A stretch of 44,679 nucleotides of DNA from the NCBI GenBank assembly GCA_947632155.1, contig CANROF010000015.1, positions 1-44,679 of the forward strand, given 5' to 3'. Below the pieces are notes generated by a model. The model was given only the letters and a program-made list of their open reading frames with translations, did no database searches and had not been told where the DNA came from. This DNA comes from an uncultured Oscillospiraceae bacterium. GTDB lineage: Bacteria; Bacillota; Clostridia; Oscillospirales; Oscillospiraceae. Positions 21,698 to 30,446 of the stretch are shown here, piece after piece (the stretch's first letter is position 1; each line of letters starts with the position of its first letter). The position numbers and the translations under genes were made by a program.

Positions 21698-24295
21698 ATG
21701 GCGGAAATAACGCCCATGATGAGGCAGTACCGGGCCATAAAGGCCGAACACGGCGACTGTATCCTTTTTTTCCGTCTCGGGGATTTTTACGAGATGTTCG
21801 ACGAGGACGCCCGCACGGCCTCCCGGGAGTTGGACCTGATGCTCACCACCCGCGACCGGAGCAAGGCCAAGGAGGAGCAGGTCCCCATGTGCGGCGTGCC
21901 CTACCACTCCAGTGAGGCGTACATCGCCCGGCTCATCCAGAAGGGCTACAAGGTGGCCATCTGCGAGCAGATGGAGGACCCGGCCCTGGCCAAGGGTCTG
22001 GTGGACCGGGACATCGTCCGGGTCATCACCCCCGGCACCGTGGTGGACTCCTCCATGCTGGATGAGACGAGCTCCAACTACCTTTGCGCCATATGCGAGG
22101 AGCCCCAGGGGGCGGGCGTCTGCTTCGCGGACGTCTCCACCGGCGAGGTGGTCGCCCGCGCCTTTCTCCCCGGGGAGCGGCTTCGCATTTTGAACGAGCT
22201 CGGCCGCTTCACCCCCGTGGAGGCCGTGCTCTCTCAGGACGCCGCGGCGGACGACGACATCATGGCCTCCCTCAACACCCGCATGAAGTGCATGAGCCGC
22301 GCCCGCCAGGATCTCTTCGACTACGCCGCCTGCGCCCAGCGCGTCCTCCGGCAGTTCGGGAAATCGGACCTTTCGGAGCTGGAGCTTTTGGACGCGCCCC
22401 AGACCGTCCAGGCCATCGGCGCGCTGCTAACGTACATCGCCGAGACGCAGAAGACGGACATCTCCTACATAAACAAGCTGGAGCTCTATTCCGACGGGAA
22501 GTACATGGAGCTGGATTTTGAGACGTCCCGGAGCCTGGAGCTCACCTCCGCCATGCGGACCCGGGAAAAGCGCGGGAGCCTCCTGTGGGTGATGGACCGC
22601 ACCCGGACGCCCATGGGCGCCCGGCTCATGCGCTCCTTCGTCTCCCGGCCGCTTCTCTCCCCCGCCGCCATCGGCCGCAGGCTCTCCGCGGTGGAGGAGC
22701 TTTATTCCGACAGCGTCAAGCGCGGGGAGATCATGGAGGAGCTGCGGCATGTGGGCGACATGGAACGGCTCATCGGCCGCACCGTCTACGGCACCGCCAA
22801 CCCCCGGGACATGCTGGCCCTGGCCAATTCCGCCGCGGCGCTGCCGGATGTGCTGTGCGCCCTCCGGGACAGCGTCTCCCCGCTTTTGCAGGACATCTAC
22901 GCCACGGACCCCATCGCCGACGTGGCCAACACCATCCTGGACGCCATCTCCGACGAGCCCCCCATCTCCGTCCACGACGGCTACATCCTCCGGGAGGGCT
23001 TCGACCCGGAGGTGGACCGGCTCCGGGGCCTTTTAAAGGGCAGCAAGCAGGCCATGATAGACATCGAGGCCCGCGAGCGGGCCCGCACCGGCAAAAAGCT
23101 GCGCGTCAGCTACAACAAGGTCTTTGGCTACTACATCGAGATTCCCCGCTCCCAGTCCGAGGACGTACCGGAGGACTACATCCGGAAGCAGACCCTGGTG
23201 AACACGGAGCGCTTCGTCACCCAGGAGCTCAGCGACCTGGAAAACGAGCTCCTGACCGCCAGCGACAGGCTGACGGAGCTGGAGTACCGGCGCTACAACG
23301 AGCTTCGGGAGTGGGTATCCGGGCAGCTCCTCCGGGTCCAGGCCGCCTCCTCCGCCGTGGCGCTCCTGGACGTGCTGTGCTCCCTGGCCCAGTGCGCCGT
23401 GGACTACGCCTGGGTAAAGCCGGAGATCGCCCTGGACGGCGTCATTGACATCAAGGACGGCCGCCACCCGGTGGTGGAGCGGACCCAGACGGACACCCTC
23501 TTCGTCCCCAACGACACCTACCTCGACCTCGCCGGCTCCACCTGCGCCATCATAACGGGCCCCAATATGGCCGGCAAGTCCACCTATATGCGCCAGACGG
23601 CCCTCATCGTCCTCATGGCCCAGATGGGCTCCTTTGTCCCGGCCAGGTCCGCCCGGGTGGGCATCGTGGACCGGGTCTTCACCCGCATCGGCGCCTCCGA
23701 CGACCTGGCCGCCGGGAGGTCCACCTTCATGGTGGAGATGAGCGAGGTCGCGGCGATCCTGAAAAACGCCACCTCCCGGAGCCTCCTGATCCTGGACGAG
23801 ATTGGCCGCGGCACCTCCACCTACGACGGCATGGCCATCGCCCGGGCGGTGCTGGAATACTGCGCCGACAAGCGAAAGCTCGGGGCCAAGACCATGTTCG
23901 CCACCCACTACCACGAGCTGACGGCCCTGGAGGGGCAGGTCCCCGGCGTCAAAAACTACAACATCACCGCCAAAAAGCGGGGCGGGGACCTCATCTTCCT
24001 CCGGAAGATCGTCCCCGGCGGCGCGGACGACAGCTACGGCGTGGAGGTCGCGAAATTGGCCGGCGTCCCCGAGTCCGTCATCCGCCGGGCCAACGCGGTC
24101 CTGGCGGAGCTCACCCGCGCCGGCGCTCCGGCCCCCGCGGCGGGGCGCGCCCCGGAGGGCGAGGGCCAGGTGTCCCTGGAGTCCATGGCCGGAGACGAAG
24201 TCTCCCGGCGGCTCCGGGACTTGGACATCAACACCCTGACCCCCCTGGAGGCGCTGAATCTCCTCTACGAGCTTAAAAAGAAGGTGTCCAATTGA
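21698..24295 (+). CDS. mutS: DNA mismatch repair protein MutS
   Basis: MutS recognises mismatches and small loops. The N-terminal mismatch wedge is in FRLGDFYEMFDEDA (the Phe-X-Glu motif). The ABC-type ATPase has Walker A GPNMAGKSTYMRQT (from residue 621), a Walker B LLILDEIGRGTSTYDG and the ATHYHEL histidine. The 865 residues match the family. The start is the ATG at 21698, 7 nt after AGAAGG. A TTG two codons upstream is too close to that site. It is in one operon with miaB and is divergent from mutL. Confidence 0.98.
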   Translation: MAEITPMMRQYRAIKAEHGDCILFFRLGDFYEMFDEDARTASRELDLMLTTRDRSKAKEEQVPMCGVPYHSSEAYIARLIQKGYKVAICEQMEDPALAKGLVDRDIVRVITPGTVVDSSMLDETSSNYLCAICEEPQGAGVCFADVSTGEVVARAFLPGERLRILNELGRFTPVEAVLSQDAAADDDIMASLNTRMKCMSRARQDLFDYAACAQRVLRQFGKSDLSELELLDAPQTVQAIGALLTYIAETQKTDISYINKLELYSDGKYMELDFETSRSLELTSAMRTREKRGSLLWVMDRTRTPMGARLMRSFVSRPLLSPAAIGRRLSAVEELYSDSVKRGEIMEELRHVGDMERLIGRTVYGTANPRDMLALANSAAALPDVLCALRDSVSPLLQDIYATDPIADVANTILDAISDEPPISVHDGYILREGFDPEVDRLRGLLKGSKQAMIDIEARERARTGKKLRVSYNKVFGYYIEIPRSQSEDVPEDYIRKQTLVNTERFVTQELSDLENELLTASDRLTELEYRRYNELREWVSGQLLRVQAASSAVALLDVLCSLAQCAVDYAWVKPEIALDGVIDIKDGRHPVVERTQTDTLFVPNDTYLDLAGSTCAIITGPNMAGKSTYMRQTALIVLMAQMGSFVPARSARVGIVDRVFTRIGASDDLAAGRSTFMVEMSEVAAILKNATSRSLLILDEIGRGTSTYDGMAIARAVLEYCADKRKLGAKTMFATHYHELTALEGQVPGVKNYNITAKKRGGDLIFLRKIVPGGADDSYGVEVAKLAGVPESVIRRANAVLAELTRAGAPAPAAGRAPEGEGQVSLESMAGDEVSRRLRDLDINTLTPLEALNLLYELKKKVSN

Positions 24296-25002
24296 AAAAG
24301 AAAGGCTTCCTCCACCCCATGAATCAGGTGGAGACTATCGTGGGCTGGGTCTATGTATTCGTCCACATGTTCGCCATGGTGTTCATCCTCTCCGCCCTCA
24401 ACTCCCACGTTTTCCCCGGGCTGGGGTTTCAGCTCAGCTCCACATGGCTCAATCTTCTCTACTACGCCGTGGGATTTTTCTTCCTCCTGGGCTTCCTCTT
24501 CCACTTCCTCCGGGAGTCCTTCGCGGACATGTGCGGGAACATCATGAATACCTTAGTGGCCGTGCTGGCGGGCTTTGTGGCGTATATTTTCCTGTCGGGC
24601 CTGGTAAACTACCTCCTGAGCTTCTTCCTTTCCGACCTCACCAACCCCAACACTGAGGCGGTAAATCAGGTGACGAAGCTCAACCCCAACAAGATGCTGG
24701 TCATCGGCGTCCTCCTGGCGCCGGTGGTGGAGGAGACGCTTTTCCGCGGCGTCGTCTTCGGCTCCCTCCGCCCGAAAAACGCCGTTTTGGCGTATCTCAT
24801 CTCCACCCTCATGTTCTCCTTTTACCACCTGTGGCAGAGCCTGGTCTTCTCCTTCTCCCCCCAGACGCTCCTCTACCTCCTCCAGTACGTCCCCGCGGGC
24901 CTGGTCTTAGGCTGGTGCTACGACCACGGCCGCTCCGTCTGGGCCCCCGTTTTCCTGCACATGATCATAAACTACGTCTCCATCACAGTGACGATAGGCT
25001 GA
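24292..25002 (+). CDS. CPBP family intramembrane glutamic protease
   Basis: An integral membrane protein of 236 residues with about seven hydrophobic segments. The three CPBP (Abi/Rce1-like) motifs are present: EETLFRG (E147, E148, R152), FSFYHL (H179) and HMIIN (H223, N227). Family members cleave membrane-embedded substrates or process peptides. The substrate here is unknown. The start is a TTG at 24292 that overlaps the mutS stop as TTGA, 8 nt after GAAGG, so it is translationally coupled to mutS. No bacteriocin or toxin gene is nearby, and a link to mismatch repair is not evident. Confidence 0.85.
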   Translation: MKKKGFLHPMNQVETIVGWVYVFVHMFAMVFILSALNSHVFPGLGFQLSSTWLNLLYYAVGFFFLLGFLFHFLRESFADMCGNIMNTLVAVLAGFVAYIFLSGLVNYLLSFFLSDLTNPNTEAVNQVTKLNPNKMLVIGVLLAPVVEETLFRGVVFGSLRPKNAVLAYLISTLMFSFYHLWQSLVFSFSPQTLLYLLQYVPAGLVLGWCYDHGRSVWAPVFLHMIINYVSITVTIG

Positions 25003-25046
25003 AGCCAAATGGCCCCGCCCCGCCGTCCCCCAAAGAGCATTCAGCC

Positions 25047-25218
25047 TGTCGAAAAAGCCCTGACGGGCTTTTCCGACAAGGGGGACGTGCGGGAAATTTT
25101 CGCTGAATTTTGCGAAATTCAGCGAAAACTTCCCTGCTGTCGCCCTGCGCGCGCCCCACAGGGGCACACTTGGGCGACAAAAGGGATTTTTTTCAAGGCA
25201 CATGTCCTTGAAAAAAAT
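25047..25218 (+). repeat. Family B repeat, full copy B25
   Basis: It starts 45 nt after the CPBP stop. Hairpin 1 is TGTCG-AAAAAGCCC, loop TGAC, GGGCTTTT-C-CGACA. Hairpin 2 spans 25091-25134. Hairpin 3 has outer stem TGTCGCCC/GGGCGACA enclosing a CCCC-ACA-GGGG stem. Hairpin 4 is ATTTTTTTCAAGG, loop CACATGT, CCTTGAAAAAAAT. A MITE (A4) follows 72 bp later. The 25003-25518 interval contains no gene. Confidence 0.8.
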
Positions 25219-25290
25219 ATTGAATTTGAGTTTTTTGACAAACTGGAGCATTTCCGTTGGTCACGAGTACAGCGAGATCACCGGTTTTCA

Positions 25291-25448
25291 TACTAATATC
25301 CATTTAAAATGAGACACCGAGCGGCGAGGATTTTTTGTGTCAGGCAAGGAAGACGCCGCAGGGAATACTTTATGTATTTCCAAGGCGGCTGACGCAGCCG
25401 GGCGCGAAAAATCCGGCGCGAATGGCTTATTTTAATTGGATATTAGTA
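25291..25448 (+). mobile_element. Family A MITE, copy A4 (short form, 158 bp)
   Basis: The ends are TACTAATATCCATTTAAA and AATTGGATATTAGTA. A TCA duplication flanks it (25288-25290 and 25449-25451). It has the same length as A1 and lacks the 101-bp block of A2 and A3, with GGCGGCTGACGC joined to GCCGGGCGCGAAAAA. Its sequence is close to A2 and A3, so the short and long forms look recently related. Confidence 0.9.
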
Positions 25449-25463
25449 TCACATCGATATTTG

Positions 25464-25508
25464 CAAAAAAAATAAACCCCCGGGGCCCCGGGGGTTTATT
25501 TTTTTTGA
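25464..25508. terminator. Bidirectional terminator after rplQ
   Basis: A perfect 30-nt palindrome (25471-25500, AATAAACCCCCGGGG and its complement) is bordered by A7 on the left and a T-run on the right, so it can stop transcription from both sides. It ends the leftward S10-spc-alpha cluster 18 nt after rplQ and the rightward miaB-mutS-CPBP operon. Confidence 0.92.
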
Positions 25509-25518
25509 ACGTATCGGC

Positions 25519-25860
25519 TCACACGAGCTCGATGATTGCCATCTCGGCGGCGTCGCCGCGGCGGCTGCCGGTGCGGGTGACGCGGGTGTAGCCGCCCTGG
25601 CGGGTGGCGTACTTGGGCGCCAGATCCTTGAATACCTTGGTCACCACGTCCTCACGGGTGATGAACTCCAGGGCCTGACGGCGGGCGGCAAGAGTGTCCT
25701 TCTTGCCGAGGGTTATCATCTTCTCGGCCAGGGGCGCGATCTCGCTGGCGCGGGTGAAGGTCGTCTCCATCTTTCCCTTGTCCAGGAAATCTGTGACCTG
25801 CTGCCTGAGCATCGCGCGGCGCTGATCGGTGGTCCTGCCGAGCTTACGGGTTCCGGGCAT
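25519..25860 (-). CDS. rplQ: 50S ribosomal protein L17
   Basis: L17 lies near the peptide exit tunnel of the large subunit. The 113 residues match the family, with the signature beginning [20 protein letters not shown] and the C-terminal [21 protein letters not shown]. It is preceded by AAGGAGGA and is the last gene of the alpha operon, directly after rpoA. Confidence 0.98.
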   Translation of the reverse strand: MPGTRKLGRTTDQRRAMLRQQVTDFLDKGKMETTFTRASEIAPLAEKMITLGKKDTLAARRQALEFITREDVVTKVFKDLAPKYATRQGGYTRVTRTGSRRGDAAEMAIIELV

Positions 25861-25902
25861 AACTTTGTCCTCCTTCTTTGAGAGAATCCTCTGGAAATAG
25901 TA

Positions 25903-26859
25903 TCAGTTGTTATCGTCGCTGGCCAGGGACAGACCCATCATTGCCAGTTTGTGGATGACCTCCTCCAGGGACTTGTGGCCCAGGTTGCGGACCTTTATCA
26001 TCTCGGCCTCGGTCTTGGAAATCAGCTCCTCCACTGTGTTGATATTGGCGCGCTTGAGGCAGTTGAAGCTGCGGACCGAGAGGTCCAGCTCCTCGATTGT
26101 CATCTCCAGCACCTTGTCGCGCTGAGTCTCATTCTTCTCCACGATGAGGGACTTGGACCCCGCGGACTCGGAAAGATCGGTGAACAGTGTGAAGTGGTCG
26201 CAGAGTATCTTCGCGCCCATGCTGACGGCGTCCCGGGCGGAGATGGTCTTGTCCGTCCAGACCTCTAAGGTCAGCTTGTCAAAGTCGGTCATGTTGCCCA
26301 CGCGGGTATTTTCCACCGCGTAGTTGACCTTCAGGACAGGCGTGTAGATGGAGTCGATGGGGATGACGCCGATGACCTGCTGGTTCTGGCTGGCCTTATT
26401 GCGCTCGGCGCTGACATAGCCGCGGCCGTGGTTCATCGTGAGCTCCATGCGAAGCTGGGCGTCGGGGCCCAGGGTGGCGATGTGCAGGTCGGGGTTCAAT
26501 ATCTCCACCTCGCCGTCGGCCTTGATGTCGCCGGCGGTGACCTCGCCCTCGCCGATGGCCTCGATATAGACGGTCTTTTCACCCTCGCTGTGGAGCTTGG
26601 CGATGATGCTCTTGAGGTTGAGGACGATCTCGGTCACGTCCTCCTTGACGCCGGGTATGGTGCTGAACTCATGCTGGACGCCGGAGATCTTCACGCTTGT
26701 AACCGCCGTCCCGGGGAGGGACGAGAGGAGTATCCTTCTCAGAGAGTTGCCCAGGGTTATGCCGTAGCCGCGCTCCAACGGCTCTACGACATACTTGCCG
26801 TAGGACTCGTCTTCCGGGGATTCGATGCATTCGATGCGCGGCTTCTCAATTTCGATCAC
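25903..26859 (-). CDS. rpoA: RNA polymerase alpha subunit
   Basis: The alpha dimer nucleates RNA polymerase assembly. The N-terminal domain contains [17 protein letters not shown], and the C-terminal domain (about residues 250-318) has the UP-element/activator-binding helices ([28 protein letters not shown]). It begins with GTG at 26859, 9 nt after GGAGGG, and is 318 residues long. It is in the alpha operon between rpsD and rplQ. Confidence 0.98.
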   Translation of the reverse strand: MIEIEKPRIECIESPEDESYGKYVVEPLERGYGITLGNSLRRILLSSLPGTAVTSVKISGVQHEFSTIPGVKEDVTEIVLNLKSIIAKLHSEGEKTVYIEAIGEGEVTAGDIKADGEVEILNPDLHIATLGPDAQLRMELTMNHGRGYVSAERNKASQNQQVIGVIPIDSIYTPVLKVNYAVENTRVGNMTDFDKLTLEVWTDKTISARDAVSMGAKILCDHFTLFTDLSESAGSKSLIVEKNETQRDKVLEMTIEELDLSVRSFNCLKRANINTVEELISKTEAEMIKVRNLGHKSLEEVIHKLAMMGLSLASDDNN

Positions 26860-26928
26860 TAATAAATACCCTCCTTTAAAGTTTAGCGCTTTTGACGCGG
26901 TTGCGGATCTCGAATGAGGGCTTAGGGA

Positions 26929-27540
26929 TTACTTGGAATAGAGCTCGACGATGAGCTGCTCCTCGACGGGCAGGTCGATGTCCTCGCGGGCGGGCATGGT
27001 GACGACCTTGCCGGTGAGCTTCGTGAGATCCTTTTCAAGCCACTTCGGGGGGGTGACGATAACGGCGTCCTCGCCGGTGAGGCGCTTGAACATCTGGGAA
27101 GAACGGCTCTTCTCACGGACCTCGATGACGTCGCCGGGCTTCACAAGGTAGGAGGGAATGTCCACCCTGCGGCCGTTGACGTTGAAGTGCCCGTGGTTGA
27201 CGGCCTGACGGGCCTCGCGGCGGGTCATGGCAAAGCCCAGGCGGTAGATGACGTTGTCAAGGCGGCGCTCGATGGTGGTGAGCAGCACCTCGCCGGTTTG
27301 GCCGGGGGCCTTGGCGGCCTTCTCATAGTAGCCGCGGAACTGTTTCTCAAGGATGCCGTAGACGAACTTGACCTTCTGCTTCTCGTTGAGCTGGAGGGCA
27401 TACTCGCCCTGCTTGCGGCGGATCTGGCCCTTGGGGTCGCGGATGGTGTTGGACTTCGTCTTGGCGGTATAGCCCATGTAAGCAGGAGAGATGCCCAGCG
27501 CCTTGCAGCGCTTTACGATGGGCTGCATATTCTTAGCCAT
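26929..27540 (-). CDS. rpsD: 30S ribosomal protein S4
   Basis: S4 is a primary 16S rRNA binder that starts assembly of the small-subunit body. Its S4 RNA-binding domain is visible ([20 protein letters not shown], then [20 protein letters not shown]). At 203 residues it is the form without the N-terminal zinc cysteines. In many bacteria S4 represses the alpha operon through a leader structure. No such structure was identified by eye here. The 69-nt gap to rpoA is the longest in this operon. Confidence 0.98.
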   Translation of the reverse strand: MAKNMQPIVKRCKALGISPAYMGYTAKTKSNTIRDPKGQIRRKQGEYALQLNEKQKVKFVYGILEKQFRGYYEKAAKAPGQTGEVLLTTIERRLDNVIYRLGFAMTRREARQAVNHGHFNVNGRRVDIPSYLVKPGDVIEVREKSRSSQMFKRLTGEDAVIVTPPKWLEKDLTKLTGKVVTMPAREDIDLPVEEQLIVELYSK

Positions 27541-27564
27541 AGTAAAATATCCTCCTTCTTTCGA

Positions 27565-27969
27565 TCAAACGCGGCGGCGCTTGGGCGGGCGGCAGCCGTT
27601 GTGGGCGATGGGGGTAACGTCCTTGATCATCGTTACCTCAAGACCCACGGTCTGGAGGGCGCGGATGGCGGCCTCACGTCCGGAGCCGGGGCCCTTCACA
27701 AAGACCTCGACGGTCTTCAGGCCATGCTCCATGGCGGCGCGGGCGGCCGTCTCGGCGGCGGTCTGCGCGGCGAAGGGCGTGCTCTTCTTGCTGCCGCGGA
27801 AGCCCATCCCGCCGGCGGAGGCCCAGCTAAGGGCGTTGCCGAAGGAGTCGGTCACGGTGACCATGGTGTTGTTGAAGCTGGAGCTGATATGCACCTGGCC
27901 CTTTTCTATGTTCTTACGCTCGCGGCGGCGGGTGCGGACGACCTTGCCTTTTTGGTTGTTTCCTGCCAT
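27565..27969 (-). CDS. rpsK: 30S ribosomal protein S11
   Basis: S11 forms part of the platform near the mRNA exit. The 134 residues include [18 protein letters not shown] and the highly conserved [14 protein letters not shown], ending in [11 protein letters not shown]. It lies between rpsM and rpsD in the alpha operon and has a GGGAGG binding site. Confidence 0.98.
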   Translation of the reverse strand: MAGNNQKGKVVRTRRRERKNIEKGQVHISSSFNNTMVTVTDSFGNALSWASAGGMGFRGSKKSTPFAAQTAAETAARAAMEHGLKTVEVFVKGPGSGREAAIRALQTVGLEVTMIKDVTPIAHNGCRPPKRRRV

Positions 27970-27984
27970 AGTGATATCCCTCCC

Positions 27985-28353
27985 TTACTTCTTCTTGTTG
28001 GCGATGGTACGCTTCGGGCCCTTGCGGGTACGGGCGTTGGTCTTGCTTCTCTGGCCGCGGACGGGCAGGCCCCTTCTGTGGCGGGTGCCGCGGTAGCAGC
28101 CGATCTCGGTGAGGCGCTTGATGTCCAGTGCCACCTGGCGGCGAAGATCGCCCTCCACCACATAGTGGTGGTCGATGCACTCACGAAGAGCGGCCTCCTG
28201 AGCCTCGGTCAGGTCCTTGACGCGGGTGTCGGGGTTGATGCCGGTCTGCTCCAAAATCTTTTTCGCGCTGGTCCTGCCGATACCGTAGACGTAGGTGAGG
28301 CCGATCTCGATCCTCTTGTCGCGGGGCAGGTCAACGCCGGAAATTCTTGCCAT
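27985..28353 (-). CDS. rpsM: 30S ribosomal protein S13
   Basis: S13 sits at the head of the small subunit and contacts the P-site tRNA and the large subunit. The 122-residue product has [20 protein letters not shown], the helix-hairpin-helix [10 protein letters not shown], and the basic C-terminal tail [18 protein letters not shown] that reaches the tRNA. It is placed after rpmJ, as expected. Confidence 0.98.
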   Translation of the reverse strand: MARISGVDLPRDKRIEIGLTYVYGIGRTSAKKILEQTGINPDTRVKDLTEAQEAALRECIDHHYVVEGDLRRQVALDIKRLTEIGCYRGTRHRRGLPVRGQRSKTNARTRKGPKRTIANKKK

Positions 28354-28377
28354 ACTTTACGACCAATCCTTTCTCAA

Positions 28378-28744
<367 letters not shown>

Positions 28745-28747
28745 GCT

Positions 28748-29026
28748 TCATACCTCCTTATTTTCACTGCCGGCCTTGCCGGCCAGCGCGCGCCGAAGCT
28801 CGCTGTTGGTCACCTTTTCGCCCTCCCGCAGCTTCCGGTCCGTCCGGTCGTCGCCGCGTTCAACGAATTCCAGGTGCTTGAGCTTCTTTTTCTTTGGCTT
28901 GTCGATCCGGCGCTCCCTGCCGTTGACGATCTGGGCGTAAACGCCGTCGGTGGAGCTGACGTAAAAGAGCTCCCCCGCGTCCCGCCCCCGCAGGGACCGG
29001 ACCACGTCGGCCTTCCGGATGTCCAT
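28748..29026 (-). CDS. KOW-domain RNA-binding protein
   Basis: A 92-residue protein whose N-terminal half has a KOW/SH3-like barrel (VVRSLRGRDAGELFYVSS), followed by a lysine-rich stretch (RRIDKPKKKKLKHLEF). Homologues at this place, between map and infA, are a hallmark of Firmicutes and resemble the L14e/L27e fold. A ribosome-associated or RNA-binding role is inferred from the fold and position. Its ATG is 1 nt from the map stop and its binding site, GGAGGT, lies in the last map codons. Confidence 0.85.
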   Translation of the reverse strand: MDIRKADVVRSLRGRDAGELFYVSSTDGVYAQIVNGRERRIDKPKKKKLKHLEFVERGDDRTDRKLREGEKVTNSELRRALAGKAGSENKEV

Positions 29027-29027
29027 C

Positions 29028-29789
29028 TCACACCTCCGGCTCCGGGACCGTCAGGATCTCGGGCTCTCCGTCGGTGATGAGGACGGTGTTCTCGTAGTGA
29101 GCGGCCATGGACCCGTCCCGTGTCACCACGGTCCAGTCGTCGTCAAGGACCCTCACCGGCCACCCTCCGGCGGCCACCATGGGCTCGATGCAGATAGTCA
29201 TGCCCCGCAGGAGCCGGGGCCCGTGGCCGGGCTTTCCGAAATTCGGGACCTCCGGGTCCTCGTGCATCTCGGAGCCTATCCCGTGGCCCACATAGTCGCG
29301 GATGACCGAAAAGCCGTTTTCCTCCACAAACTGTTGGACGGCCGCGCTGATGTCGGATACCCGGAAGCCGGGCCGGGCGTATTTCAGCCCCTCGTAAAAC
29401 GCCTGCCTAGTGATTGACAGGAGCTTCACGTCCTCGTCGCGCCTTGCCTTTCCCGCTATGAAGGTCGCCGCGCAATCCCCGATGTAGCCCTCAAATCCGG
29501 CGCACAGGTCGATGCTGACCAGGTCGCCGTCCCTGATGACCCGCTTGCCCGGTATGCCGTGTATCACCTCGTCGTTCACCGAGATGCACACGCTGGCCGG
29601 AAAGCCCCCGTAGCCGAGGCAGGAGGGGACCGCGTGCTTTGAGCGGATAAAATGTTCTGTCGCTTTGTCGATTTCCTGGGTTGTTACGCCGGGGACTACC
29701 ATTTTTCCCGCGAATTCGCGGGCAGCCGCGGTAATTTGTCCCGCGAGACGCATCTTATCGATTTCCCGGGGAGTCTTGATCTTTATCAT
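29028..29789 (-). CDS. map: Methionine aminopeptidase, type I
   Basis: Map removes the N-terminal methionine from nascent proteins. The five metal ligands are seen in SIDLCAGFEGYIGDCAATF (two Asp), GHGIGSEMHEDPE (His), CIEPMV (Glu) and YENTVLIT (Glu). The 253 residues match the short type Ia form without an N-terminal extension. It starts 4 nt after adk and its binding site is inside that gene. Confidence 0.97.
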   Translation of the reverse strand: MIKIKTPREIDKMRLAGQITAAAREFAGKMVVPGVTTQEIDKATEHFIRSKHAVPSCLGYGGFPASVCISVNDEVIHGIPGKRVIRDGDLVSIDLCAGFEGYIGDCAATFIAGKARRDEDVKLLSITRQAFYEGLKYARPGFRVSDISAAVQQFVEENGFSVIRDYVGHGIGSEMHEDPEVPNFGKPGHGPRLLRGMTICIEPMVAAGGWPVRVLDDDWTVVTRDGSMAAHYENTVLITDGEPEILTVPEPEV

Positions 29790-29793
29790 AGAT

Positions 29794-30429
29794 TCAGCAG
29801 ATTCCCAGGGCCTCGAAAACCTTTTGAGAGGTGGCCTCGATGGTGGCCTCCCCCTTCACCGTCACCAGCTTTCCCCGCTTCTCGTAGTAGGCGAGCAGCG
29901 GTTCGGTCTGGGCGTGGTACACCGAGAGGCGGTTCTTCACCGTCTCCGGCATATCGTCGGGTCGTGTGATGAGCGCCCCGCCGCAGGCGTCGCAGACGCC
30001 CTCCACCTTGGGGGGATTGCTCTCCACGTGGTAGGTGGCGGAGCAGACGCTGCAGGTCCGGCGTCCGGACATGCGCTTCTCGATGACCTCGTCGGGCACG
30101 TCGATGCAAAGCGCCTTGTCAACAAGGATGCCGTTTGCCTCCAGGGCGTCCGCCTGGGCGGTGTTCCGGGGAACGCCGTCCAGGATATAGCCGTTTTTGC
30201 AGTCATCCCGGGCCACGCGCTCCGCGACGATGCCGATGATGACGTCGTCGGGGACGAGCTGGCCGGCCTCGATGATGGCCTTGGCCTGGAGCCCCACGGG
30301 AGTGCCCTCCCGGATGGCGGCGCGCAGGATGTTGCCGGTGGAGATGGTGGGAATTTCAAGCTTGCGGGAGATGATGTCCGCCTGTGTGCCCTTTCCGGCG
30401 CCAGGGGCCCCCAAGAGAATGAGCTTCAT
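29794..30429 (-). CDS. adk: Adenylate kinase
   Basis: Catalyses ATP + AMP to 2 ADP. The P-loop GAPGAGKGTQAD is near residue 7. The LID domain carries four zinc cysteines (CSVCSATYHV and CDACGG), the structural zinc typical of Gram-positive adenylate kinases. The 211 residues are the long form. It lies between secY and map, as in B. subtilis. Confidence 0.98.
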   Translation of the reverse strand: MKLILLGAPGAGKGTQADIISRKLEIPTISTGNILRAAIREGTPVGLQAKAIIEAGQLVPDDVIIGIVAERVARDDCKNGYILDGVPRNTAQADALEANGILVDKALCIDVPDEVIEKRMSGRRTCSVCSATYHVESNPPKVEGVCDACGGALITRPDDMPETVKNRLSVYHAQTEPLLAYYEKRGKLVTVKGEATIEATSQKVFEALGIC

Positions 30430-30446
30430 AAGGCTTACTCCTTTAA

